Assembly: GCA_012512705.1 (NCBI GenBank)
Contig: JAAZDR010000307.1
Coordinates: 1-7,817 of the forward strand
DNA: 7,817 nucleotides
Source of the DNA: Bacillota bacterium
GTDB taxonomy: Bacteria > Bacillota > Dethiobacteria > DTU022 > JAAZDR01
Direction: 5' to 3'
How positions within the stretch are numbered: position 1 is the first letter of the stretch; the number at the start of each line of letters is the position of its first letter. Positions 1-5,821 of this stretch are shown one piece after another. The notes beneath the pieces were generated by a model. That model searched no databases. It was not told the DNA's origin and worked only from the letters and a program-made list of their open reading frames with translations. Position numbers and translations under genes: made by a program.

Positions 1-35
1 CTGCAGCTGAGTTAGATTCGTGAGCATCTTAATTT

Positions 36-42
36 GGAAAGG
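36..42 (+). promoter_or_regulatory. SD site deciding the DegV-family start
   Basis: The purine run GGAAAGG lies 9 bases before the ATG at 52, which is normal spacing. The in-frame ATG at 43 directly abuts this run, and the in-frame TTG at 34 overlaps it, so neither is a plausible start. This supports initiation at 52. Confidence 0.65.
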
Positions 43-51
43 ATGTCGAAA

Positions 52-882
52 ATGCTGTCGCTTGTTGCCGATAGTTCATGCGATCTCCCCCAGGAGATAA
101 TTGACCGCTATGGTATTCGTCTTGTTCCCTTAAAAATAATGATCGGCGGTAAGGAATATACTGAAGGTGTAGATCTAAGCGCAGAGGAATTTGTACGAGA
201 AATGAATGCAGCCGATGAGCTGCCTAAGACTTCTCAGCCGTCGCCAGAGGATTTTTCTCGAGTTTTTGAAGAGTTGAGCGCTGGAGACAATGAAGTTCTC
301 TGCTTGACGATTTCTTCTAAGTTGAGTGGAACTTATCAGTCGGCATCTTTGGGGAAAGAAATTTTAGCTTCGCCAAAGGTGACTGTTTTCGATACTCTGG
401 CCGGTTCACTCGGGCATGGCCTGCAAATAATCAAGGCGGCAGAGATGGCAGTAAAGGGCTTTTCTGTGGCCAAGATCGTTGAGGAGTTAAAGCGCTATAG
501 AGAGCGCATGAATATATTAATATTATTAGACACTTTAGAGAATATAGTAAAAGGTGGCCGGCTGAGCAGGTTTAAGGGTTCTTTGGCCGAGATCTTAAAT
601 ATTAAAATGCTGTTGGAGGGCATAGATGGTGAGGTCCGTCTGGTTGATAAAGTACGGGGCCGAAAGAGGTTTCTGTGGCATGTTCTGGAGCTGATCGGCA
701 AAAGGCTTAACGGCTCTAGGAATTTGGCATTCGGGATAACGCATGTTAACAATCTCGGAGATGTAGAATTTTTGGCCCAAGAGATTAAAAAGAGGTATTA
801 TCCGAAAGGGATAATCGTTAATAACATGGGCGCAACAATGGGGACGTATGCCGGTAACGGAGGGATCATTATTTCCTTCTGA
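52..882 (+). CDS. DegV family protein (fatty-acid binding)
   Basis: This is a 276-residue DegV-family protein (COG1307), a normal full length. Characterised members, such as the FakB proteins of Gram-positive bacteria, hold a fatty acid for phosphorylation by a FakA-type kinase in the cytoplasm. Visible family signatures are DSSCDLP at residues 7-13, TSQPSPEDF from residue 60, SSKLSGTYQSA from residue 88 and the VKGGRLS segment ending at residue 172, followed by the C-terminal lobe. The start at 52 is chosen because GGAAAGG lies 9 bases upstream and the protein then begins directly with the first beta strand. The next gene follows after 42 bases with no terminator, so the two are probably co-transcribed from a promoter outside the window. 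No fakA is visible here, and the lipid specificity cannot be read from sequence. The family assignment is firm; the ligand is unknown. Confidence 0.93.
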   Translation: MLSLVADSSCDLPQEIIDRYGIRLVPLKIMIGGKEYTEGVDLSAEEFVREMNAADELPKTSQPSPEDFSRVFEELSAGDNEVLCLTISSKLSGTYQSASLGKEILASPKVTVFDTLAGSLGHGLQIIKAAEMAVKGFSVAKIVEELKRYRERMNILILLDTLENIVKGGRLSRFKGSLAEILNIKMLLEGIDGEVRLVDKVRGRKRFLWHVLELIGKRLNGSRNLAFGITHVNNLGDVEFLAQEIKKRYYPKGIIVNNMGATMGTYAGNGGIIISF

Positions 883-912
883 CGGGGTCCTGATTTAGAT
901 CGGATTTAGAGC

Positions 913-917
913 GGAGG
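913..917 (+). promoter_or_regulatory. SD site of the MBL-fold gene
   Basis: GGAGG lies 7 bases before the ATG at 925. It fixes the start of the metallo-beta-lactamase-fold gene. Confidence 0.75.
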
Positions 918-924
918 TAATTTT

Positions 925-1791
925 ATGGATCAGGCGGAGATTTTGACGCTTGTTGATAACTGCGCCGCTTACCCTGGCCGCAGCGGTGAGCGGTTGCTGG
1001 GGGAACACGGTCTTTCCTTTCTCCTTTCTTACCGGGGAAAACGGGTTTTGTTCGATACCGGCAGTGGTTTGACGATCGGGCCGAATATGCAGTCCCTGGA
1101 GATAAGAGGGGAAGGGATAGATACGATTATTTTAAGCCATGGTCATCAAGACCATTGCGGTGGTTTGGATACCGTACTGATGAGGACAGGGGGGGCTGAT
1201 GTCTATGTCCACCCGTATATTTTTAAACCGAAATATATTATTAAGAAAGGAAAAGAACCGTATTTTTTTGGCTTCCCCCAAGCTAAGGATAAATACGCTA
1301 GCAGGGGAGCAAGATTTATTCTGCGCGAGGAGAAGATGCAGCCTTTAGCAGAAGGGATATACATATTCGGTCCTGTGGAGAGGCGTAAGCCGGCTGACGA
1401 TCCGCAGCTGCCGAACCGCTATATTAAAGAAGATGGTGATTATAAACCGGATCTGTTTCTTGACGAGCAGGTTTTAGTATTAAAGACTGCCGAAGGGCTG
1501 TTTCTTGTTTTAGGCTGCACACACAATGGCCTGGAAAACACGCTCGAACAGGTGCGCGAAGAGATGCAGGAAGAAAGGATTTACGGGTTGATCGGCGGCC
1601 TGCATCTTTCTGAAGCTGAGCCTTCGAGGGTAAGGGAGTTGGCCTTGTATCTGCGGGAGCTGGGGATTAAGGTTTTAGGCTGTGCCCATTGTACGGGTTT
1701 TGAGGCCACGATGCAGCTGAGACAGCTTCTCGGAGAGGGAGTATTCTTGAATTATGTTGGTAAAAAGCTCACAGTGCCTCTTAGCCCCTAG
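925..1791 (+). CDS. MBL-fold metallo-hydrolase, COG1237 type
   Basis: This is a 288-residue metallo-beta-lactamase-fold protein. The metal-binding signature HGHQDH is at residues 72-77 inside the segment SHGHQDHCGG, and further likely metal ligands are H200 (GCTHNG), H227 (GGLHL) and H255 (GCAHCTG). The N-terminal LVDN strand and the LFDTG segment around residues 42-46 are typical of the COG1237 group. That group includes the archaeal enzyme proposed to make a dihydropterin-ribofuranosylaminobenzene phosphate in methanopterin synthesis, and a ferredoxin-like protein from Thermoanaerobacter. Bacterial members are widely annotated this way, but their true substrate is usually unknown. No signal peptide is seen, so the protein is cytoplasmic. 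It follows the DegV-family gene closely and ends in its own terminator just before the Mrp/NifX operon. The fold and metal site are confident. A pterin substrate would suit the nearby moaA but is only inference. Confidence 0.9.
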   Translation: MDQAEILTLVDNCAAYPGRSGERLLGEHGLSFLLSYRGKRVLFDTGSGLTIGPNMQSLEIRGEGIDTIILSHGHQDHCGGLDTVLMRTGGADVYVHPYIFKPKYIIKKGKEPYFFGFPQAKDKYASRGARFILREEKMQPLAEGIYIFGPVERRKPADDPQLPNRYIKEDGDYKPDLFLDEQVLVLKTAEGLFLVLGCTHNGLENTLEQVREEMQEERIYGLIGGLHLSEAEPSRVRELALYLRELGIKVLGCAHCTGFEATMQLRQLLGEGVFLNYVGKKLTVPLSP

Positions 1792-1809
1792 TTTTTTAGG
1801 GCTATTTTT
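1782..1809 (+). terminator. Intrinsic terminator after the DegV/MBL unit
   Basis: The arms are TAGCCCCTA (1782-1790) and TAGGGCTA (1797-1804). They pair over 8 bp with a single C bulge and a 6-base T-rich loop, followed by five Ts at 1805-1809. The stem overlaps the last codons and the TAG stop of the MBL-fold gene. It is short but has the standard layout, and it separates the upstream pair from the next operon. Confidence 0.65.
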
Positions 1810-1841
1810 GCAAGAGTTTTTACATTTTTTTTGCTTATTTA

Positions 1842-1870
1842 TTGACATATGCTCATTATTAAATTAAAAT
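1842..1870 (+). promoter_or_regulatory. Sigma-A type promoter of the Mrp/NifX operon
   Basis: A perfect -35 box TTGACA (1842-1847) is separated by 17 bases from TAAAAT (1865-1870), one mismatch from the consensus -10. Transcription would start near 1877 and give a leader of about 45 bases. The -10 box lies within a small inverted repeat, AAATT-AA-AATTT (1861-1872), and the -35 box overlaps CATATG (1846-1851); either could be part of an operator. No -24/-12 GG...GC pair typical of sigma-54 is evident, although the Desulfovibrio ORP operons use sigma-54. Confidence 0.75.
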
Positions 1871-1904
1871 TTAGTTAGTATTTCTCAACAAAGCAAACAT
1901 TAAA

Positions 1905-1909
1905 GGAGG
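1905..1909 (+). promoter_or_regulatory. SD site of mrp with long spacing
   Basis: GGAGG ends 13 bases before the ATG at 1923, longer than the usual 5 to 10. No in-frame ATG, GTG or TTG lies between the site and that ATG, so the start stands, but initiation may be moderate. Confidence 0.6.
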
Positions 1910-1922
1910 ATACCGTAGACAA

Positions 1923-2720
1923 ATGAGCGCCAATTCATCTGCTAAAGAGAAAGGTCCCAAAATAAAAAAGATCGAACGTCCGGATATCAAGCATGTGATT
2001 GCTGTAATGAGCGGGAAAGGGGGAGTGGGCAAATCTTCAATTACCGCACTGCTCGCCGCAGGAGCAAGGCGGAAAGGTTTTCAAACCGGTATCCTTGATG
2101 CTGACATTACCGGTCCAAGCATCCCGAAAATGTTCGGTTTGCATGCAGGCGCTAACGGGGAAGCGGAGCTTGTGCCCCGGGAAAGTTCAAGGGGTATTAA
2201 AATAATGTCGCTTAACCTTTTGCTGCAGAACCCTGAAGATCCTGTAATTTGGCGCGGGCCGTTAATTGGCGGGGCCGTGAAGCAGTTTTGGAGCGATGTT
2301 AACTGGGGAGAGATAGATTATTTATTTATTGACTTGCCGCCGGGAACGTCTGATGTTCCGCTTACAGTAATGCAGTCGATCCCGCTAGATGGGCTTGTTG
2401 TTGTCTCCTCGCCGCAGGATCTAGCAGTAATGGTGGTCAAGAAAGCTTTGAAAATGGCTGATATGCTTAAAGTTCCGGTTTTCGGTTTAGTAGAGAACAT
2501 GAGCGGCTTTATCTGTCCGCACTGCCAGACAAAGCTAGAGATCTTTGGCCCGAGTAAGGGTGAAGAAGTGGCTTCGCGTACCGGCCTTCCTTTTTTAGCG
2601 AGCTTGCCGCTCGATCAAAAGCTTGCGGAGCATTGTGATCGGGGCACGGTGGAAGAGTATGAGAGTGATCTTTTTGAGCGGTTGCTTGAAGAAGTGCAGA
2701 AACAGGATGGAACAAAATAA
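1923..2720 (+). CDS. mrp: Mrp/NBP35-family Fe-S carrier P-loop ATPase
   Basis: This is a 265-residue cytoplasmic P-loop ATPase of the Mrp/ApbC/NBP35 family, which binds an Fe-S cluster at a dimer interface and transfers it to target apoproteins. Visible features are the deviant Walker A GKGGVGKS (residues 31-38), the switch region DADITGPSIPKMFGL, Walker B DLPPG (residues 137-141), and the CPHC cluster-binding pair C198/C201 in the segment GFICPHC. The N-terminal MIP18/DUF59 domain of many bacterial Mrp proteins is absent. In its place is a short lysine-rich lead of about 24 residues. It is the first gene after the promoter, and the tandem NifX gene begins 29 bases past its stop. In Desulfovibrio an Mrp-type protein is encoded beside the orange-protein complex, so here it probably supplies or moves clusters for the NifX and ferredoxin-ATPase partners. 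Family assignment is very secure; the specific client is inferred. Confidence 0.95.
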   Translation: MSANSSAKEKGPKIKKIERPDIKHVIAVMSGKGGVGKSSITALLAAGARRKGFQTGILDADITGPSIPKMFGLHAGANGEAELVPRESSRGIKIMSLNLLLQNPEDPVIWRGPLIGGAVKQFWSDVNWGEIDYLFIDLPPGTSDVPLTVMQSIPLDGLVVVSSPQDLAVMVVKKALKMADMLKVPVFGLVENMSGFICPHCQTKLEIFGPSKGEEVASRTGLPFLASLPLDQKLAEHCDRGTVEEYESDLFERLLEEVQKQDGTK

Positions 2721-2736
2721 AAAAGTTTAAATTATT

Positions 2737-2741
2737 GGAGG
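2737..2741 (+). promoter_or_regulatory. SD site deciding the tandem-NifX start
   Basis: GGAGG lies 8 bases before the ATG at 2750. An in-frame TTG at 2735 overlaps this site and would add five residues before the natural first beta strand, so it is rejected as a start. Confidence 0.8.
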
Positions 2742-2749
2742 TTTCTGTT

Positions 2750-3508
2750 ATGAAAATCGCGATTACTGTTAAAGAAAAAGACCCCGGCTCGCAAGTGGAT
2801 CTGCGGTTTGGGCGCTGTGCTTATTTTGCCATCTACAATGATGAGAACAAACAGTGGCGTTTTTTACCGAATCCCGGTGCCGGTGAAGGAAGTGGTGCGG
2901 GCGTGAAGGCGGCGCAATTCATACTTGAAGAAGGTGTGGATCTGCTGCTGACTGGAGAGCTCGGGCCTAATGCGAGGCAGGCAATTGAGGCATCAGGGAT
3001 TAAGGTGTATTCCATACCTGAAATAATTGCTTTCGAGGCGCTGGAGCGCTGTAGCCGAGGGGAACTAGAAAATATGGCCAGCGGCGATGAAAAGAAGACG
3101 GGCAGGGCAGTCAAAGATAAAGGCGTGCAGGAAAAGGCAGCAGGTGCTCGCGAAAGAGTGGCGATCGCAACTGATGGTGCTAGAGTCGCCCAGCATTTTG
3201 GACGCTGTCCTTCCTATACCCTGGTTGATATAGAAAACGGCAAGGTGGTCGGGAAAAATGTTATCGCCAATCCAGGACACGAGCCCGGTTTTCTGCCCCG
3301 CTTTTTAGGTGAAAAAGGTGTTGATTGCATTATTGCCGGCGGTATGGGACCTCGTGCACAGGGGCTCTTCGCCGAACAATCTATCCGCACGATTATCGGT
3401 ATAGCGGGTCAGGTGGAAGAGGTGATCGAAAACTATCTATCGGGCACCTTGGAAGCAGGCGAAAGTTTTTGTGAACACGGTTCAGGTGGGCATGAATGCC
3501 ACCACTAA
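2750..3508 (+). CDS. Tandem NifX/NifB-C-like cofactor-binding protein
   Basis: The protein has 252 residues and two copies of the dinitrogenase iron-molybdenum cofactor-binding domain (PF02579; NifX, NafY, NifB C-terminus). Domain 1 spans about residues 1-110 and domain 2 about 135-235, joined by a charged linker rich in Lys and Glu. Both copies carry an FGRC motif (residues 20-23 and 150-153). Only the second has a preceding His (QHFGRC). Both have the GVD...GPxA pattern of the family. A short metal-binding-like tail closes the protein, with C241, H243, H248, C250, H251 and H252. Known family members bind Fe-Mo or other metal-sulfur clusters in transit. No nitrogenase genes are visible, so a role as a general metal-sulfur cluster carrier is more likely than nitrogen fixation. 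It sits between mrp and the two ferredoxin ATPases, its probable partners. Domain calls are firm; the cluster type is unknown. Confidence 0.92.
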   Translation: MKIAITVKEKDPGSQVDLRFGRCAYFAIYNDENKQWRFLPNPGAGEGSGAGVKAAQFILEEGVDLLLTGELGPNARQAIEASGIKVYSIPEIIAFEALERCSRGELENMASGDEKKTGRAVKDKGVQEKAAGARERVAIATDGARVAQHFGRCPSYTLVDIENGKVVGKNVIANPGHEPGFLPRFLGEKGVDCIIAGGMGPRAQGLFAEQSIRTIIGIAGQVEEVIENYLSGTLEAGESFCEHGSGGHECHH

Positions 3509-3513
3509 GGAGG
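3506..3513 (+). promoter_or_regulatory. Near-perfect SD site of the small ORF
   Basis: TAAGGAGG overlaps the stop codon of the tandem-NifX gene and ends 6 bases before an ATG at 3520. It is among the strongest SD sites in the window, yet it points to a 22-codon ORF rather than to the next large gene. Confidence 0.75.
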
Positions 3514-3519
3514 CTTTTT

Positions 3520-3588
3520 ATGACAGTAGCCGTCAAGAGCATGATAAAACAACCCCTGCCGGAAGATGATCATAGACGGGGGAATTAA
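3520..3588 (+). CDS. Candidate 22-residue small protein or leader ORF
   Basis: This ORF of 22 codons plus TAA lies in the 82-base gap between the tandem-NifX gene and the first ferredoxin ATPase. It begins MTVAVKSMIKQPLPED and ends in a basic segment, HRRGN. I recognise no family, and it has no Cys pair or membrane segment. The support is its near-perfect SD with 6-base spacing and its stop, which ends two bases before the next gene's ATG and suggests translational coupling. The next gene's own SD (GGGGG, 3578-3582) lies within this ORF and could pair with CCCC (3553-3556), so translation of the ORF might open that site. It could instead be a remnant of a longer gene or a chance frame. Without comparative data it remains a candidate. 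Confidence 0.45.
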   Translation: MTVAVKSMIKQPLPEDDHRRGN

Positions 3589-3590
3589 AG

Positions 3591-4475
3591 ATGATTATAA
3601 CCGTAGCCAGCGGTAAAGGCGGAACAGGTAAAACGACCATTGCCACAAACCTTGCCCTGGCAAGCTGTGCAAAAAACAAGGTTCAGTTTGTAGACTGCGA
3701 TGTGGAGGAACCTAATGCACATATTTTTTTAAAACCGCAGATTGAGCATACAGAAGCGGTAGTGATACCGGTACCCGAGGTTAATTTGGAGCAATGCAGC
3801 TATTGTGGTAAGTGTGCAGAAATATGCGCTTTTAATGCTTTAGCGGTGTTTAAAGAGCAGCTGTTGGTCTTCCCTGAGCTGTGCCATGGGTGTGGCGGCT
3901 GTTCCTATTTTTGTCCGCAAAAGGCAATTACAGAGAGCCCTCGCGAAATAGGAGCAATTGAGGAAGGTTTGGCTCAGGAGATACCTTTTAAACATGGCAG
4001 GCTTAATCCGGGGGAAGCAATGTCCCCGCCGCTGATCAAGGCTTTAAAACAGAAAGGTAGTTCCGCGGAAAATTTAATTCTTGATGCTCCACCCGGCACT
4101 TCCTGTCCGGCGGTTACAACAGTAAAGGGAAGTGATTTTTGCCTTTTGGTTACGGAGCCCACGCCCTTCGGTCTCCACGATCTCGAACTTGCGGTGGGGA
4201 TGGTGAAAAAGCTCGCTCTCCCCTGTGCCGTGCTTGTCAATCGTGCTGATATTGGCACTAAATGTATTGACGAATATTGTGCGCAGAACGATATACCGGT
4301 GTTGATGCATATTCCTTGGGATAAAAAGCTCGCTCAGCTTTATGCCCAGGGAGAAGCGGCTGTTCTGCATGACCAATATTGGGATAAGCTGTTTGCACAA
4401 TTATGGGGCGAGATCAAAAAAGCTGTAAGCGTCGCCAAGAACAACAAACTGGAAAAGGAAGTTGAGCGCCGATGA
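3591..4475 (+). CDS. MinD-like ATPase with 2x[4Fe-4S] insert (first of pair)
   Basis: This 294-residue protein is a MinD/ParA-superfamily ATPase with a ferredoxin module inserted in the ATPase fold. It shows a deviant Walker A GKGGTGKT (residues 8-15), the VDCDVEEPNAHIF switch segment (34-46), and two CX2CX2CX3C cluster motifs (C69, C72, C75, C79 and C98, C101, C104, C108). Walker B-like DAPPGTSCP starts at residue 165, followed by a TEPTPFGLHDL segment. Two [4Fe-4S] clusters are expected from the eight Cys residues. Homologues are encoded as adjacent pairs in many anaerobes, including the ORP operons of Desulfovibrio, where the complex was linked to septum placement. ATP-driven handling of metal-sulfur clusters is the other common proposal. 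An SD of GGGGG lies 8 bases upstream. The stop overlaps the next start by four bases (ATGA). The structural class is certain; the physiological role is not. Confidence 0.93.
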   Translation: MIITVASGKGGTGKTTIATNLALASCAKNKVQFVDCDVEEPNAHIFLKPQIEHTEAVVIPVPEVNLEQCSYCGKCAEICAFNALAVFKEQLLVFPELCHGCGGCSYFCPQKAITESPREIGAIEEGLAQEIPFKHGRLNPGEAMSPPLIKALKQKGSSAENLILDAPPGTSCPAVTTVKGSDFCLLVTEPTPFGLHDLELAVGMVKKLALPCAVLVNRADIGTKCIDEYCAQNDIPVLMHIPWDKKLAQLYAQGEAAVLHDQYWDKLFAQLWGEIKKAVSVAKNNKLEKEVERR

Positions 4476-5332
4476 AAGAGATTGTTATAATTAGCGGAAA
4501 AGGTGGAACGGGGAAAACATCCTTTGCTGGTTCTTTTGCTGCCCTGGCGAACAACGCTGTTTTTGCCGATTGCGACGTGGATGCGGCGAACTTGAGCCTG
4601 CTCATGCACCCTGAACGGGAGGAGACTAACGAATTTAAGGCTTCTAAAGAAGCGTTTATCAATCAAGAACACTGCGTTCGTTGTGGTCTCTGCCAGGAGC
4701 TCTGCCGTTTTGGTGCAGTAACAGATGATTTTCAGGTGGACTCTTTGTCCTGTGAAGGTTGTGGTGTATGCTATCACGCCTGCCCGGAGGGAGCGATCAC
4801 TTTTGAAGATGTGGTATCAGGCGAGTGGTTCATCTCCGCAACGCCTTTTGGACCCCTGGTACATGCTCGCTTGGGGATTGCTGAAGAGAATTCCGGGAAG
4901 CTGGTCACCCTTATAAGGAACAAGGCAAAAGAGCTCGCTGAGGTTCAGGGGAAAAGCCTGATCATTTCTGACGGACCGCCGGGAATTGGTTGCCCGGTCA
5001 TCGCTTCCCTTGGTGGGGCTTCGGCAGCGCTTGTTGTTACCGAACCGACACTCTCTGCTGTTCACGATATGAAGCGTGTTCTGGAAGTTTGCCGCCATTT
5101 TCAGGTTCCGGCGCTTGTTTGTATAAATCGTTTTGATCTGCATGAAAAAAATTCCCAGGAAATAGAAAGCTTTTGCGCAGAAAAAGGGGTGCCTCTTGTC
5201 GGTAAGGTGCCTTTTGACAGAGTAGTTACGGAAGCAATGACCAAAGGGTTGCCGCTTGTCGAGTTCAGTAAAGGAGAGACTGCAAAGCGTATGTGTGAAG
5301 TATGGGAGCAAGTAGCAGAGAGGGTAGGGTAA
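4472..5332 (+). CDS. MinD-like ATPase with 2x[4Fe-4S] insert (second of pair)
   Basis: A 286-residue paralogue of the preceding gene, starting within its stop codon (ATGA, 4472-4475). Walker A GKGGTGKT is at residues 9-16 and the ADCDVDAANLSLL switch segment at about 32-44. Two ferredoxin motifs use C68, C71, C74, C78 and C94, C97, C100, C104, and the Walker B-like DGPPGIGCP starts at residue 167. A TEPTLSAVHDMKR segment corresponds to TEPTPFGLHDL in the partner. The overlap favours equal translation and a heterodimer, with clusters and nucleotides at a shared interface. This is an inference from the family's habit of occurring in adjacent pairs. The two differ clearly in sequence, so this is an old duplication rather than a recent one. 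As with its partner, the client and the cellular role are not established. Confidence 0.93.
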   Translation: MKEIVIISGKGGTGKTSFAGSFAALANNAVFADCDVDAANLSLLMHPEREETNEFKASKEAFINQEHCVRCGLCQELCRFGAVTDDFQVDSLSCEGCGVCYHACPEGAITFEDVVSGEWFISATPFGPLVHARLGIAEENSGKLVTLIRNKAKELAEVQGKSLIISDGPPGIGCPVIASLGGASAALVVTEPTLSAVHDMKRVLEVCRHFQVPALVCINRFDLHEKNSQEIESFCAEKGVPLVGKVPFDRVVTEAMTKGLPLVEFSKGETAKRMCEVWEQVAERVG

Positions 5333-5364
5333 TAAAAATAACTTTTTCCAAGGGATGGGAAGAA

Positions 5365-5793
5365 ATGAAAATAGCAGTGTGTGCTCAAGCGGAAGGGATA
5401 CAGGCCGCTGTAGAGATGCGTTTTGGCCGTGCTGCTTACTTTGTTATTGTCGATACCGAAACGCAGGAAGTAGAATCCTATGCCAATCCTAACACTGGCT
5501 TGTCCGGCGGTGCTGGGCCACAGACTGTTCAATTCTTATCAGGCCTCGGTGTAGAGGCTGTGGTAGTAGGAAATGTTGGCCCTAATGCCATGGCTGCCTT
5601 AAAAGCTTCCGGAATAAAGGCGTACACTGGCTTGGTAGGGACGGTTGAAGAAACGGTGCAAAGGTTTCAAGAGGGCAAGTTGCAGCCTGTCTCAGACTCC
5701 ACAGTGGCTTCTCACTTTGGTCTGGGCCAAGGTGGAGGCAGAGGAGGCGGTAGAGGAACCGGCAGGGGAGGCGGTAGAGGAAGGTTTTCTTAA
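5365..5793 (+). CDS. NifX-like cofactor-binding protein with Arg/Gly-rich tail
   Basis: This is a 142-residue protein with one dinitrogenase iron-molybdenum cofactor-binding domain (PF02579) at about residues 1-108. Its features are EMRFGRAAYFVIVD near residue 18, the GGAGPQT helix start, GVEAVVVGNVGPNA and GTVEETVQRFQEGKL. Unlike the tandem protein it has FGRA, so it lacks the Cys at that position. The last 25 residues are a low-complexity Gly/Arg tail (GGGRGGGRGTGRGGGRGR, then FS), a possible nucleic-acid or acidic-partner contact. The start at 5365 is preferred because AAGGGA lies 9 bases upstream and the family's first strand, MKIAVC, begins there. An in-frame ATG at 5302 would lie inside the previous gene. 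It is the last gene of the operon. The orange protein of Desulfovibrio belongs to this family, so this protein could occupy the equivalent place, but orthology is not shown. Confidence 0.9.
   Translation: MKIAVCAQAEGIQAAVEMRFGRAAYFVIVDTETQEVESYANPNTGLSGGAGPQTVQFLSGLGVEAVVVGNVGPNAMAALKASGIKAYTGLVGTVEETVQRFQEGKLQPVSDSTVASHFGLGQGGGRGGGRGTGRGGGRGRFS
5743..5782 (+). repeat. 16-bp direct repeat encoding the Arg/Gly tail
   Basis: GGAGGCGGTAGAGGAA occurs exactly at 5743-5758 and again at 5767-5782, a 24-base period that keeps the reading frame. It encodes repeated GGGRG units at the C-terminus of the NifX-like protein. It suggests that the tail grew by local duplication and may vary in length between strains. 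Confidence 0.85.
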
Positions 5794-5821
5794 AAGACTT
5801 CTTGTAATTAATTGAAGAGGC

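Noticed and set aside
1..23. Possible C-terminal end of an upstream gene (frame ending with TGA at 21-23)
   Set aside because: Only six codons are visible and all three frames close within 23 bases, so no gene can be supported.
34..51. Longer DegV-family start at TTG 34 or ATG 43
   Set aside because: Both lie in or directly against the GGAAAGG SD site. ATG 52 has correct spacing and matches the family N-terminus.
892..910. Direct repeat GATTTAGA at 892-899 and 903-910
   Set aside because: It is short, AT-rich and lies in a 42-base gap with no palindrome or promoter layout; it could easily be chance.
1811..1922. Sigma-54 promoter before mrp, as expected by analogy with Desulfovibrio ORP operons
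   Set aside because: No GG-N10-GC type -24/-12 element is evident, while a good sigma-A type promoter is.
4340..4777. Minus-strand open frame of 145 codons
   Set aside because: It lies antisense across two clearly real ATPase genes, shows no recognisable domain and has unusual composition, so it is a shadow frame.
5302..5364. N-terminal extension of the single NifX-like protein from ATG 5302
   Set aside because: It would overlap the end of the ATPase gene and add 21 residues before the family's first strand. ATG 5365 has an SD at 9 bases.
1923..5793. Reading the operon as a nitrogen-fixation (nif) cluster
   Set aside because: No nifH, nifD, nifK, nifE, nifN or complete NifB radical SAM part is present. 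PF02579 proteins are common in non-diazotrophic anaerobes.
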